Shown in pieces: positions 35,301-44,386 of a stretch of 64,000 nucleotides of DNA. The position numbers and the translations under genes are program-made. The notes under the pieces are model-generated. The model was not told the origin of the DNA. It saw only the letters and a program-made list of their open reading frames with translations, and did not search any database. How positions within the stretch are numbered: position 1 is the stretch's first letter; every line of letters starts with the position of its first letter. Source of the stretch: Raineya sp. (GTDB lineage Bacteria; Bacteroidota; Bacteroidia; Cytophagales; Thermonemataceae). The stretch is from contig JALONN010000011.1 of the NCBI GenBank assembly GCA_025454915.1, positions 62,001 through 126,000 on the forward strand, read 5' to 3'.

Positions 35301-35985
35301 AAAAAGAAGAGTTATAACCATAAGAATGGTTGGAAAGTAGCAAACCATTAGTGGCTTCAGTTGCCATTTCTGTTTCGTCTGTATTCCAATCGTTAGTCCA
35401 TAATGTAGCCTGATTAGCCATTCCTCTCGAATTAGCACTTACTCCAGTAGCCACAAGTGTTCCTGCTACGTGTGTGGCATGGTCAGTATTACCATTAGGT
35501 GTTCCAAGTACTACTCCATCTCGTTGAATAGCTCTGACTCCAAACTCTTGATGAGTTAATCTTGTAGCACCACCATCCCATTCACCTACAATCATGCCCT
35601 GACCATTTAAATTAAGTCCTAAAGAACCTCCTGTCCATAGAGTATTAGCTCTTGTACTAATGGCTGCATTTACATTGCTGTAAGTGGTATAATAAATTGG
35701 TTGACCTGTCTCCGTTATACGCATTAGTTCTGATATAGAACCATCAGGATTTGTTATAAAAATTTTCCAGCCTTTTTGTTGAGCTATTTTAATAGCTTTT
35801 TCTTTTTCAACAAGGCTATTTTGGCGAAAGAATTTCGCCAATAATTTTAGTTGGTCAATGTTGGAGGCGTTTATAATTTTTTGCCTTTGAACTATACTTT
35901 GTCCTATAGATTTATAAGTATGAAAAGAAATCAAACAAAGAACAACTATAATTTTTATTTTTAGAGAGTTTGTTAATATATTCAT
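32332..35985 (-). CDS. Secreted subtilisin-like (S8) protease with T9SS sorting tail
   Basis: 1217 residues. Signal peptide (about 1-29), propeptide, then the S8 catalytic domain with Asp137 (GEWDGG), His172 (HATHVAG) and Ser354 (SGTSMASP). Downstream are beta-sandwich modules, including a Calx-beta-like region (about 570-650), a jelly-roll domain, and a C-terminal type IX sorting domain (VNAYPNPASDKLNIE, then GVYILEVNNGK, IKIVIQ). It is exported through Sec, translocated by T9SS and attached or released at the surface, probably for protein degradation. Monocistronic. Confidence 0.94.
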   Translation of the reverse strand: MNILTNSLKIKIIVVLCLISFHTYKSIGQSIVQRQKIINASNIDQLKLLAKFFRQNSLVEKEKAIKIAQQKGWKIFITNPDGSISELMRITETGQPIYYTTYSNVNAAISTRANTLWTGGSLGLNLNGQGMIVGEWDGGATRLTHQEFGVRAIQRDGVVLGTPNGNTDHATHVAGTLVATGVSANSRGMANQATLWTNDWNTDETEMATEATNGLLLSNHSYGYNSSFLSQWQFGFYDATARDWDLIANNAPFYLIVKAAGNDRGAGFNTGAPFGTTGYNLITGSATSKNVLVVGAVNDVLSYTNASSVTMSSFSSWGSTDDGRIKPDVVGNGVSLFSPVSTGNTDYGTLSGTSMASPNVTGTLLLLQQHYSNLNAGAFMRSATLRGLAIHTADEAGANPGPDYAFGWGLVNAERAANLITNRGTTTVIDERTLNNGGSYNVNVEATASPLEVTICWNDPAGTPLGGTPLNNTTPMLVNDLDVRISDGTTTFLPWRLDPVNPTNAATQGDNIRDNVEKITISNPTPGATYTITVTHKGTLSGASQAYSLIVSTIANTGPAIIDFTSVNNNLTENSAATIDCRGYQDINIPLKISKIPTSNHVVNFSFSGTATNNQDYVLLTPTVTFPSGSMANQNLVVRVYNDQAIEALENGIITINSISNGANIGINNSHSINITDNDAVPIPLVAGSTLLSENFEGTVTGWNILTSIGGNNTWRIGNQRVLNGTNSAYISSGVATGNYNVNDDTDRFLRTPLIDATAFVNNNLEVSFNFQCNGERDLDVSGTMRNWDYGVLGYFTEAAPTVFVPIEGNDLVSPYQGVTTTTARTVALPTALRGTRFHIGWRWINDTSLGSQPAFVIDNVVVSALPSGTPIQTATFAAPATAQQVYLGPNSTVFAYNPANGNLIARIENTSSHDYGCTQIYVDRAGTGASQFTTTPTAEYLASKTIRVIPTNNNPTGAYNIRIYYTNAEVTGWETATSQVRTNAVVNKTSGAISAAIIGTPSTAGSPTTQGTYGTDFWIEGGFTNGFSGLGMGLPPTPLPVKLVSLQAIAEDNRVRITWKTASEINIDNFVVEKSLDGVEFFAIGDVDASNNGSYILYDNQPKMGENYYRLRIVETDKKYYFSNLVSANWGIGTVVNAYPNPASDKLNIEITSFEDIQVQYRLMSSLGQVVLQGSQELSNRRSKTQELDVKGLAKGVYILEVNNGKTKQQIKIVIQ

Positions 35986-36033
35986 ATAGCGTTTTGTGTT
36001 TATTTAGCCAATTGTTATAAAAAAAATACTTCA

Positions 36034-36041
36034 CAAATATA
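36034..36041 (-). promoter_or_regulatory. Candidate -7 promoter box for the subtilisin gene
   Basis: On the minus strand TATATTTG, an exact TAnnTTTG match, 48 nt before the ATG at 35985. Confidence 0.4.
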
Positions 36042-36130
36042 AATATAAATACTTTTGAATAAATACAAAGTAACTTGTAAAGTAAGATTTTGCCAAATAA
36101 AAATCTAAGAAAGCCTGATTTTGTAAAATA

Positions 36131-36164
36131 AAAAGAGATTCTTTTTGCAAAGAACCTCTTTTTT
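36131..36164. terminator. Intrinsic terminator downstream of the phosphatase gene
   Basis: Imperfect hairpin AAAGAGATTCTTT / AAAGAACCTCTTT with A- and T-rich flanks, just beyond the stop of the SpoIIE-type phosphatase (minus strand). Confidence 0.7.
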
Positions 36165-36193
36165 GATGTAAGATTTTATTGAAAAGAATATTT

Positions 36194-38221
36194 TTATAAA
36201 AACCTGATAATCAATGAAGTGTAATCATCCTGAGGTGGTAGACCTTCACAGAAGTGATGAACATCTTTTATAATATTCGTTTGGATGGTTTCAATAGGTA
36301 AATCAATATTTTTAGCAAAAGTAGATTTTAATAAATCGTACCCATATTCATCATCTTTGGTATTTTTAGCTTCACTAATACCATCTGTGTATAAAAATAA
36401 AATATCACCTGCATGATAACGAGTTTGAGTAGTTGCAATAAACTTTGTATAGGCTTTATTTCGCATAATACCCAAACCTAAACCTTTATCTTGAATATAA
36501 TCTGCTACTTTGGTTTGAGCATTATAATAGAGAGTAGGGCAATGTCCTGCTCTTGCCATTGTGAGCAATTGTTTTTGAGTATCAATAAGTAGTAATGTAA
36601 TTGTAATAAAAGAAGCTTTTTCAAAACATTGTGAAACAGCCTGATTTGCATACAATAAAAAATACTCTGGAGGCATGTCTAATTGTGCCAGACTCTGAAA
36701 TATCCCCTTCATTTGAGCCATATTGAAGGCTGCACTTGTACCTTTACCCGAAACATCTCCTATTACAATGTATGTTCTTGTGGGTGTAACTTTAAAAATA
36801 TCGTAATAATCGCCACCAACCGATTTAGCAGACTCTGAAAAAGCATAAATATCTATTTGTTCATTAAACTTTAAATTGGTTGGTAATAAGCTTTTTTGAA
36901 CTTTTTCAGCAATATCAAGCTCTTGCTGAAGCTTTTCTTTTTCAATTACTTGTCCTAAAAGCCTATAATTTTCTATACTTATACTTACTTGCTTGGCAAA
37001 TGTATTGAGCAAATCTTCTTGTTCATGATTGAAGCCTTCTTCTTGAAATTTGAGTAGAACCAATTCTCCAATTTTTTGACTTTTTTTGTCATATAAAGAC
37101 TGAACCATTAGAGATTGAAACCCATCAATATTGGTATCTTCTTCCAAACGCTTAATCTGTTTTTCCAATAAAATTAAGCGAATATCAGTTGTTTTTTGAT
37201 AATCTAAATTTTTTAGGACTAAATGGGGGAGAGAATTTTCTCTTAAAATCTCAACATAGCCTGCATCTGCCTTAGTAACTACTGCTGCATTTTCTAAAAA
37301 TGCTTCATAAATACTTTCCTCTGAATCGCCAACTTGTAGAGACTGAGTAAGTTGCTGAAATGCTAAAATTTCGTCAATTTTTTTCTTATAAACAGCTGTG
37401 GTAGGAATATTGAATATCAATACCAAAATAGCCATAGATGTATAAATAAGGACAAAGCTTAGCAAGCCCACAATATAAAGAGAGTAGCCAAAGTCTGCTT
37501 TTACAACCTCCTTATCATAGTAATAATAAAGAATATAAGCAAAATATGAAGTAATACACAGAATGATAGTAAGTGTTCCAATATTACGAAGTTTTGCCGA
37601 AGTATCTAAATAAGCTACCCAATGCATATTGGCACAAAAAACTAGTGAGATAAGTACAAGAATGCTTAAAATAGAAATATAAGGCAAGCTAAAAAAAGGG
37701 AAATCAAAAAAATTAAAAATTAAACTTGCAAAAAAAACATAAATAAATGCATTCCATGCCCATATAACGTATTTAGGAGCTTGCCTGAAAATAAGAACTC
37801 TAAAAGAAAAAAATGTGTAAGTCAGGAAATTACACATCAAAAGAATGCTAATAGTATAAAACCAGTTGAGTTTATTGAGATTATTATCAAAAAAACTATT
37901 GTTTGTAAAAAAAAAGAAAAAAAATAATAATAAAGAAGTAGCACCACTAAAAAAACAGATATAAAAAATTTTATTGAGAAGTTCTGAGGAGTCTTTTTCT
38001 TTAAAACGTTCTAATTGATATTTATGATAAAAGAATACAATAAGTAGAAATATATTAATTAAAACACCTTTGAGATATCCATCAAAATCTAAAAGCCATG
38101 TTTTATTTCTCAAACTTAAAACTAAATAAAAAGAAGTATTGATGGTAATAAGAAATACCCATGAAAATATATTAGCTAGTAATAATGGACTTTTACGAAT
38201 TTTGAGAGATGCAAGCATCAT
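36194..38221 (-). CDS. Membrane-bound SpoIIE-type (PP2C) phosphatase with GAF domain
   Basis: 675 residues. About 8 hydrophobic helices fill the first 290 residues, then a GAF-like sensor domain (about 295-430) and a PP2C/RsbU-type phosphatase domain (about 440-675; FSESAKSVGGDYYDI, IVIGDVSGKGTSAAF, LFLYTDGISEAKN, PPQDDYTSLIIR). Such proteins dephosphorylate anti-anti-sigma factors or similar targets in response to signals. No STAS or anti-sigma gene is adjacent. ATG 38218 is an equal alternative start. Confidence 0.9.
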   Translation of the reverse strand: MMLASLKIRKSPLLLANIFSWVFLITINTSFYLVLSLRNKTWLLDFDGYLKGVLINIFLLIVFFYHKYQLERFKEKDSSELLNKIFYICFFSGATSLLLFFFFFFTNNSFFDNNLNKLNWFYTISILLMCNFLTYTFFSFRVLIFRQAPKYVIWAWNAFIYVFFASLIFNFFDFPFFSLPYISILSILVLISLVFCANMHWVAYLDTSAKLRNIGTLTIILCITSYFAYILYYYYDKEVVKADFGYSLYIVGLLSFVLIYTSMAILVLIFNIPTTAVYKKKIDEILAFQQLTQSLQVGDSEESIYEAFLENAAVVTKADAGYVEILRENSLPHLVLKNLDYQKTTDIRLILLEKQIKRLEEDTNIDGFQSLMVQSLYDKKSQKIGELVLLKFQEEGFNHEQEDLLNTFAKQVSISIENYRLLGQVIEKEKLQQELDIAEKVQKSLLPTNLKFNEQIDIYAFSESAKSVGGDYYDIFKVTPTRTYIVIGDVSGKGTSAAFNMAQMKGIFQSLAQLDMPPEYFLLYANQAVSQCFEKASFITITLLLIDTQKQLLTMARAGHCPTLYYNAQTKVADYIQDKGLGLGIMRNKAYTKFIATTQTRYHAGDILFLYTDGISEAKNTKDDEYGYDLLKSTFAKNIDLPIETIQTNIIKDVHHFCEGLPPQDDYTSLIIRFL

Positions 38222-38302
38222 AGGTTATTATTTATGAGTTTTAAGTTATAAGCTACTACTAAAATATTTATTGATAAGGTACAAATATGCAAAAAATATT
38301 AT

Positions 38303-38348
38303 AAAAAAAAATCATTACAGAAGTGTTATTTCAACCTCTGTAATGACT
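38303..38348 (-). terminator. Intrinsic terminator downstream of maeB
   Basis: On the minus strand, TCATTACAGAGG...TTCTGTAATGA is followed by a run of T. It lies 20 nt after the maeB stop. Confidence 0.75.
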
Positions 38349-38368
38349 AAGCTATAACAAACAAAAAA

Positions 38369-40633
38369 CTATTCTGTACTTTGAGCATCTACTACGGCAA
38401 TAGATACAACATTCACAATCTCGCTTACCGAACAACCTAATTGAAGTATATGAACAGGTTTGTTCATACCTAACAAGATAGGTCCAATAGTATCACATTT
38501 ACCTACCTGCTGAACCAAATTGAAAGCGATATTTCCTGAAGAAATCCCTGGGAATATAATGGTGTTACATTCATTTTCGGCAAGTGAACTAAAAGGATAA
38601 ACCTCTTTGAGTAAGTCGTTATCTAAGGCTATATGAGGTTGGATTTCTCCATCAATGATTAAATCAGGATATTTTTCTTTACAAATCGCTAAAACTTCTT
38701 GCATTTTGCTTGGTATATTTCCTTTGGAAGCTCCAAAACTTGAATAAGCTCCTAAAGCTATGTGAGGCTCAAAACCAAAGAATTCAACACCTTTCTTCAC
38801 AAGACCTACAATTTCAACAAGTTCATCTACTGTAGGTTGCTCATTTACAGCTACATCTGCAAAAAATAAAGTTTTACCTTGACTAATCACAATACCCATT
38901 CCTGCCACAAGTTCATTGGCTCTACCTCCAATAACTTGCAGTGCAGGACGAACGGATTTTACAAAATCTCTATTCATTCCTGAAATAAAGGCATCTGCTT
39001 CACCCAACTCTACCATCATAGAGCCAAAATAATGTCTTTCACGCATGCGTTTTTGAGCTTCATAAAGTGTCATACCTTTACGCTGACGTTCTTCATACAT
39101 TCTCTGAGCATATGCTTTTACTTTGCTATTATCTTCAAGTGGGTCAATGATGATACAATCTAATAAATCGAGAGAATGCTCCTTAATCAAAGTTTCTATT
39201 TCTTGTTTATTACCAAGTAAAATAGGTATAGCAATTCCTTCATCCTTTACAATTTGAGCTGCTTTTAATACTTTATGATGGTCACCCTCTGCAAAAACGA
39301 CTCTTTTGGGGTTATTTTTTGCTTTCTGGATAATTCCACTCATTAATTTTTGGTCTATCCCTAATTTTTCCTTTAAGAAATCATTGTATTCTTCCCAATC
39401 TGTGATAGGGTGTTTGGCAATACCTGAGTCCATAGCTGCTTTGGCAACAGCAGGAGCTATGGTAGTGATGAGACGAGGGTCTGTGGGTTTGGGTAGAATA
39501 TATTCTTTTCCAAACTTCATGTCCTTTTTACCATAGGTTCTTTTCACAGTTTCAGGAACGGCTTGTTTGGCTAAATTAGCAATAGCATGAACAGCAGCCA
39601 GTTTCATGGCTTCATTTATTTTGGTAGCTCTTACATCCAAAGCTCCTCTAAAAATGTAAGGAAAACCTAAAACATTGTTTACCTGATTAGGGTGGTCAGA
39701 GCGTCCTGTTGCCATAATTACATCGGGGCGTGTTTGAATGGCAATTTCATAAGCAATTTCAGGATCAGGATTGGCACAAGCAAATACAATTGGGTTTGCA
39801 GCCATTGAAAGAAGCATTTCAGGAGTTACAACATTTCCTTTGGATAAGCCTAAAAATACATCAGCATTTTTAAGAGCATCAGCCAAGGTTTCAATATCTG
39901 TTCTTTCTGTAGCAAAAGCCTGCTTGGTTGCATCCAAACCTTCTCTTTTCTTATGAATAACTCCTTTGCTATCAAGCATTACAATATTTTCTTTCTTGAC
40001 TCCCAAAGCCACATATAAACTTGTACATGAGATAGCAGAAGCACCAGCTCCGTTTACTACTACTTTCACTTCTTCTATTTTTTTATTTACAAGTTCTAAA
40101 GCCCCTAGTAATGCAGCAGACGTTACAATGGCTGTACCATGCTGATCATCGTGCATAATCGGTATATTCATCTCTTCTCTAAGTGTTTGTTCTATTTCAA
40201 AACACTCAGGAGCTTTGATATCTTCTAAATTGATACCTCCAAATGTAGGTTCAAGAGATTTTACGATTTCAATTATTTTTTTAGGGTCTTTTTCATTGAT
40301 TTCTATGTCAAAAACATCTATTCCAGCAAATTTCTTGAATAAGACACCTTTCCCTTCCATAACAGGTTTAGAAGCTTCTGCTCCAATATCACCCAAGCCT
40401 AGTACAGCAGTTCCGTTAGAGATAACAGCTACCAAGTTGCCTTTGGCTGTATATTTATAAACATTTTCTACATTTTCGGCAATTTCTTTACAGGGTTCTG
40501 CTACGCCCGGTGAGTATGCAAGAGCCAAATCTATTTGAGAAATAAGAGATTTGGTAGGCACTACCTCTATTTTGCCCGGTTTGCCTTTGGCATGATAATG
40601 CAGGGCATCTTCTTTGCGAACTTTTATGGACAT
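38369..40633 (-). CDS. maeB: NADP-dependent malic enzyme, MaeB type
   Basis: 754 residues. The N-terminal malic enzyme domains (about 1-430) include LALAYSPGVAEPC, LGLGDIGAEASKPVMEGK, MHDDQHGTAIV and VNGAGASA. The C-terminal 320 residues form a phosphotransacetylase-like domain (RVVFAEGDHHKVLKA, NAIAF-type ending) that is usually regulatory in MaeB, responding to acetyl-CoA. It converts malate to pyruvate with CO2 and NADPH formation. Monocistronic. Confidence 0.95.
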   Translation of the reverse strand: MSIKVRKEDALHYHAKGKPGKIEVVPTKSLISQIDLALAYSPGVAEPCKEIAENVENVYKYTAKGNLVAVISNGTAVLGLGDIGAEASKPVMEGKGVLFKKFAGIDVFDIEINEKDPKKIIEIVKSLEPTFGGINLEDIKAPECFEIEQTLREEMNIPIMHDDQHGTAIVTSAALLGALELVNKKIEEVKVVVNGAGASAISCTSLYVALGVKKENIVMLDSKGVIHKKREGLDATKQAFATERTDIETLADALKNADVFLGLSKGNVVTPEMLLSMAANPIVFACANPDPEIAYEIAIQTRPDVIMATGRSDHPNQVNNVLGFPYIFRGALDVRATKINEAMKLAAVHAIANLAKQAVPETVKRTYGKKDMKFGKEYILPKPTDPRLITTIAPAVAKAAMDSGIAKHPITDWEEYNDFLKEKLGIDQKLMSGIIQKAKNNPKRVVFAEGDHHKVLKAAQIVKDEGIAIPILLGNKQEIETLIKEHSLDLLDCIIIDPLEDNSKVKAYAQRMYEERQRKGMTLYEAQKRMRERHYFGSMMVELGEADAFISGMNRDFVKSVRPALQVIGGRANELVAGMGIVISQGKTLFFADVAVNEQPTVDELVEIVGLVKKGVEFFGFEPHIALGAYSSFGASKGNIPSKMQEVLAICKEKYPDLIIDGEIQPHIALDNDLLKEVYPFSSLAENECNTIIFPGISSGNIAFNLVQQVGKCDTIGPILLGMNKPVHILQLGCSVSEIVNVVSIAVVDAQSTE

Positions 40634-40716
40634 AATCCTATTTTTTATAAGTTTGTTACAATTAGCCCTAAGCTAAGAAAACAAAGAAAAACAAACAAAT
40701 TTTGGAATACGTTTTT

Positions 40717-40724
40717 TATATTTG
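40717..40724 (+). promoter_or_regulatory. Candidate -7 promoter box for the ion channel gene
   Basis: TATATTTG, an exact TAnnTTTG match, 25 nt before ATG 40749. Confidence 0.4.
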
Positions 40725-40748
40725 GCTATAAACTAAAAATGAAACACA

Positions 40749-41669
40749 ATGGGTTCTCAAAAACTACAGAATATAGTAGAAAGTAAATTTTTTATAAGGC
40801 TCACAAGCATCATGATTATATGCTGTTCTATTGTGCTAGGAATAGAAACATCATTTCCTGCTCACTTATCTGTTTTTCAGGTAATAGATGCTATTTTTAC
40901 TGCATATTTTGCCATAGAAATTATTATTAGAATTTTGGCAGAACCTAACACTCTACAATTTTTTAAGCTATTTCATCTCGAAAAACACAAAGGAAAAATT
41001 GCAACTATTCACTTTGAAGAAAAAGGTTTTTGGAATTGGTTTGATTTCCTGATAACAGGATTTAGTATTTTTAGTTTGGTTGTTCATGTTTTTGAACACC
41101 CTGAATTTTTGGTAGTAGGACGTTTATTCAGAGTATTGCGTATTTTAAGACTCTTAGAGGTGAGCCAAGAACTCAAAGAAGTAGAACGCAAAATTGTAAG
41201 TATTATTCCAACGGTTTTTTCCTTTGCCTTACTATTGGGTATCCTGATTTACATTTATTCAATCATAGGAATTTATTTATTTAGCCATCATAAATATGAA
41301 AATGCAGATTTTAGTAGTCTAGGTTCATCATTTTTATCACTTTTTCAGCTTATGACTTTGGAAGGGTGGGTGGATATGATGTATCAGGCAAGTAGCCATT
41401 ACGAAAACTCTTGGTTTATTAAAGGTTACTTTATCAGTTTTGTTATTTTGACAGTTATAATCAGTTTTAATGTATTTGTGGCTGTTTTAACTTCTCAGGT
41501 GCAGGAAAAGATTAATGCGGAAAATATTTTAGAAGAGAAGAAAATTTTAAAAAATATGGAAAATTCTCTTAAAGAAAACAATCAGGAGTTAAGCAAACAT
41601 TTGATAGCCCTTGCCAAAGAAATAGAATCTTTAAAATCAGAAATAAAAGAACTCAAAAAAACACCTTGA
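40749..41669 (+). CDS. Single-domain voltage-gated cation channel
   Basis: 306 residues with six hydrophobic helices (S1-S6) of the NaChBac-like class. S4 (GRLFRVLRILRLL) has four Arg residues every third position, so it is a voltage sensor. The selectivity filter is TLEGW at residues 203-207; NaChBac has TLESW, while animal Cav repeats often have TxEGW. S6 is followed by a cytoplasmic coiled coil (about 250-306, Glu/Lys/Leu-rich), which would stabilise the tetramer. Na+ or Ca2+ selectivity is open. Confidence 0.92.
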   Translation: MGSQKLQNIVESKFFIRLTSIMIICCSIVLGIETSFPAHLSVFQVIDAIFTAYFAIEIIIRILAEPNTLQFFKLFHLEKHKGKIATIHFEEKGFWNWFDFLITGFSIFSLVVHVFEHPEFLVVGRLFRVLRILRLLEVSQELKEVERKIVSIIPTVFSFALLLGILIYIYSIIGIYLFSHHKYENADFSSLGSSFLSLFQLMTLEGWVDMMYQASSHYENSWFIKGYFISFVILTVIISFNVFVAVLTSQVQEKINAENILEEKKILKNMENSLKENNQELSKHLIALAKEIESLKSEIKELKKTP

Positions 41670-41690
41670 AAATTTCAAGGTGTTTGGATT
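41655..41690. terminator. Bidirectional intrinsic terminator
   Basis: Hairpin ACACCTTGAA / TTCAAGGTGT (41661-41683). It overlaps the stop codon of the channel gene and precedes the stop of the convergent reductase gene. Confidence 0.75.
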
Positions 41691-42739
41691 TAATCAATAT
41701 CTATGACTACGTCATCGCTGAGGGGATGAGCCACACAAGTAAGGATAATACCTTGGCTCATTTCTTGGTCTGTGAGACAATCATCTTCTGTCATCATCAC
41801 TTTTCCAGAAGTACATTTGCCCATGCAAGCCGTACAAAGCCCACTTTGGCACGAATAAGGTAAATCTATATCCAAATCTAAGGCTGCATCCAGAATAGAT
41901 TTTTTGGGTGGAACTTTAAATTTATATGTTTCGCCATCATATTTTACGGTTACTTCTCTTTCTACTAAAGTATTGGGATTCTCATCTAGCTTTTTCTGAG
42001 CAGATTCCTCAATACTTGCAGCAAAATTTTCTTTTTTGGGTTTGCTAAAGCCCAATTTATCAGAAGTTTCTACAATGGTATGCATCATACCTTCTGGTCC
42101 ACACATCCATTGCGAAACGGGCATATTCTGAGGAGCTTTAGCCAATATTTCAGATACTTTGGAGCTATCAAGTCTACCAGTGTATCCACTCCAGCCATTT
42201 TGTGGCTGACTCAAAACGTGAACAACCTCTAATTTCTGAGCATATTTTTGCTGTAGAGCCTCTAACTCAGCTTGGAAAATAATGTTATACTCATCTCTGT
42301 TTGCATAAACAAGCATTACTTTACTATTAGGCTCTTGATGTAAAATTCCTTTTATCATAGCCATCATAGGAGTGATGCCACTACCACCAGCCCATAAAAT
42401 ATAGAAAAAAGCATTTTTAGGATTTAGTTCAGGAGTAAAATGACCCATAGGTTCAATCACATCCAAATAATCGCCTTCTTTTAGACTGTTATTGAGAAGA
42501 TTAGAAATTTTCCCATCTTTGAGTCTTTTTACTGTAACTTTTAAATCTTTTTCAGTATAAGGGCAGTTGGCAAGCGAATAAGCTCTGCGGATAGTTTCTC
42601 CACCCAAATTAAAATTAAAAGTTAAAAATTGTCCAGCTTTAAAATGTATAGTTTCGTTTGTGGGTTGTTCTAGTATAATGGATATAGCCTCAGGGGTTTC
42701 GTGTACAATTTCTTTTACTTTGAGTTGGTATTTTTTCAT
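41690..42739 (-). CDS. Ferredoxin-NADP reductase-type protein with 2Fe-2S domain (PaaE-like)
   Basis: 349 residues. FAD-binding domain (RRAYSLANCP, about 50-60), NAD(P)-binding domain (LWAGGSGITPMMAM, then MCGPEGMM) and a C-terminal plant-type 2Fe-2S ferredoxin with SCQSGLCTACMGKC (about 293-306) plus a last Cys near VAHPL. The order matches PaaE/HmpX-type reductases, which feed electrons to oxygenases. No phenylacetate genes are nearby, so the partner is unknown. Confidence 0.9.
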   Translation of the reverse strand: MKKYQLKVKEIVHETPEAISIILEQPTNETIHFKAGQFLTFNFNLGGETIRRAYSLANCPYTEKDLKVTVKRLKDGKISNLLNNSLKEGDYLDVIEPMGHFTPELNPKNAFFYILWAGGSGITPMMAMIKGILHQEPNSKVMLVYANRDEYNIIFQAELEALQQKYAQKLEVVHVLSQPQNGWSGYTGRLDSSKVSEILAKAPQNMPVSQWMCGPEGMMHTIVETSDKLGFSKPKKENFAASIEESAQKKLDENPNTLVEREVTVKYDGETYKFKVPPKKSILDAALDLDIDLPYSCQSGLCTACMGKCTSGKVMMTEDDCLTDQEMSQGIILTCVAHPLSDDVVIDID

Positions 42740-42847
42740 GGTATCAAAAGTATGATGATTGACTAAAAAACAAGTTGCTTTAAATTTTGTTTGGCAAAAT
42801 TTTGGGAAAGCTGTATTTTCAAGAAATTTTTTGCAAAGGTAGAAACC

Positions 42848-43555
42848 ATGTCCGAAAAAAACAATTTATATCTTGTTCCAACTCCTATCGGAAATTTAGA
42901 AGACATTACACTCAGAGCTTTACGAATTTTAAAAGAAGTTGATTGTATTCTTGCTGAGGACACCCGAACGGCTTCTGTATTACTCAAGCATTATCAGATA
43001 CAAAAACCTCTGGAAAGTTATCATAATTTCAATGAACACCAGATTAAAGATAAACTTGTAAAAAGAATGCAAAAAGGTGAAGTTTTTGCGTTAGTTTCAG
43101 ATGCAGGGACACCTGCCATTTCTGACCCTGGCTTTTTGCTTGTGAGAGTTTGTCTAGAAAATAACCTGAAAATAGAATGTTTACCAGGAGCGACGGCTTT
43201 TGTTCCAGCTCTTGTGAAATCAGGCTTACCTACTGATAAATTTGTATTTGAAGGCTTTTTGCCTCATAAAAAAGGAAGAAAAACTCGTTTAGAAATTTTA
43301 AAAGAAGAAAGCAGAACGGTTGTTTTTTATGAATCGCCATACCGACTTCTTAAAACGCTGGAACAATTGATGGAACATTGTGGAGCAAATAGACGTTGTT
43401 CTGTTTCAAGAGAGCTTACAAAACTCTATGAAGAAACCTTCAACGGAACACTACAAGAAGCTTTTCAGTATTTTTCTAAAAAAGGAGTAAAAGGTGAAAT
43501 TGTCTTAATTCTGGAAGGAAAAGACGAAAAAAATACAGAATCTGAAGAAGAATAA
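42848..43555 (+). CDS. rsmI: 16S rRNA (cytidine1402-2'-O)-methyltransferase
   Basis: 235 residues from ATG 42848; the longer frame from 42791 covers the promoter region. Tetrapyrrole-methylase fold with the RsmI motifs NLYLVPTPIGNLEDITLRAL, AEDTRTA, SDAGTPAISDPGF, PGATAFVPAL and FYESPYRL. It methylates C1402 of 16S rRNA in the decoding centre. It is probably co-transcribed with the inositol monophosphatase gene (18 nt gap). Confidence 0.95.
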   Translation: MSEKNNLYLVPTPIGNLEDITLRALRILKEVDCILAEDTRTASVLLKHYQIQKPLESYHNFNEHQIKDKLVKRMQKGEVFALVSDAGTPAISDPGFLLVRVCLENNLKIECLPGATAFVPALVKSGLPTDKFVFEGFLPHKKGRKTRLEILKEESRTVVFYESPYRLLKTLEQLMEHCGANRRCSVSRELTKLYEETFNGTLQEAFQYFSKKGVKGEIVLILEGKDEKNTESEEE

Positions 43556-43573
43556 TTAAAACTTGAAATATCT

Positions 43574-44368
43574 ATGTCAGAATTAGAAATTCTTTGTCGT
43601 TATGTTTCAGACCTTTCCCGAAAAGTAGGTTTGTTTATTGCTCAGCAAAATGAAGTATTTGAAAAAAAGCATATTGAACACAAAGGACTCAATGATTTGG
43701 TTTCGTATGTAGATAAAGAAGCTGAAAAAAGAATTGTCGAGGGCTTACAAAAACTAATGCCTGAAGCAGGTTTTATCAGTGAAGAGAATCCTTCTACTCA
43801 TATAATGAGTGATAAACAGTATCACTGGGTGATTGATCCTTTGGATGGTACAACCAATTTCATACATGGATTACCGATTTTTGCTATAAGTATAGCCCTT
43901 ATGGATGGCGATGATGTGGTGCTAGGGGTTGTATATGAGGTGAATAAGAAAGAATGTTTCTATGCTACCAAAGGAAAAGGGGCTTTTTGTAACGGAATAA
44001 AAATACAAGTTTCGGAAGCTCAAACACTTTCAGAGTCACTTTTAGCAACAGGTTTTCCTTATCGCTTTTTTGAAAAAAATACAGAATATCTGCAAGTCTT
44101 AAATGCATTAATGCAAAGTTCTCATGGACTACGAAGACTTGGCTCAGCAGCTGTAGATTTGGCTTATACAGCTTGTGGACGTTTTGAAGGCTTTTTTGAA
44201 TTTAATTTGAAACCTTGGGATGTAGCTGCTGGCGGGTTACTTGTACAAGAAGCAGGTGGGCAAGTAGGCAGATTTAATGGAGATAATGACTTTGTGTTTG
44301 GCAAAGAAATACTTGCAGCAGGAAATGTATTTGATGAAATGAAACAAATTATTCAAAAATATTGGTAA
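43574..44368 (+). CDS. Inositol monophosphatase family protein
   Basis: 264 residues. Lithium-sensitive phosphatase family with the motifs EE (about residue 68-70, GFISEENPS), WVIDPLDGTTNFIHGLP (metal-binding Asp residues, about 92-108) and WDVAAGGLLVQEAGG (about 213-227). Probable activity on inositol-1-phosphate or related sugar phosphates; SuhB in E. coli also affects rRNA transcription. Downstream of rsmI. Confidence 0.92.
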   Translation: MSELEILCRYVSDLSRKVGLFIAQQNEVFEKKHIEHKGLNDLVSYVDKEAEKRIVEGLQKLMPEAGFISEENPSTHIMSDKQYHWVIDPLDGTTNFIHGLPIFAISIALMDGDDVVLGVVYEVNKKECFYATKGKGAFCNGIKIQVSEAQTLSESLLATGFPYRFFEKNTEYLQVLNALMQSSHGLRRLGSAAVDLAYTACGRFEGFFEFNLKPWDVAAGGLLVQEAGGQVGRFNGDNDFVFGKEILAAGNVFDEMKQIIQKYW

Positions 44369-44386
44369 AAGTTGGTTTTGAGAGAA

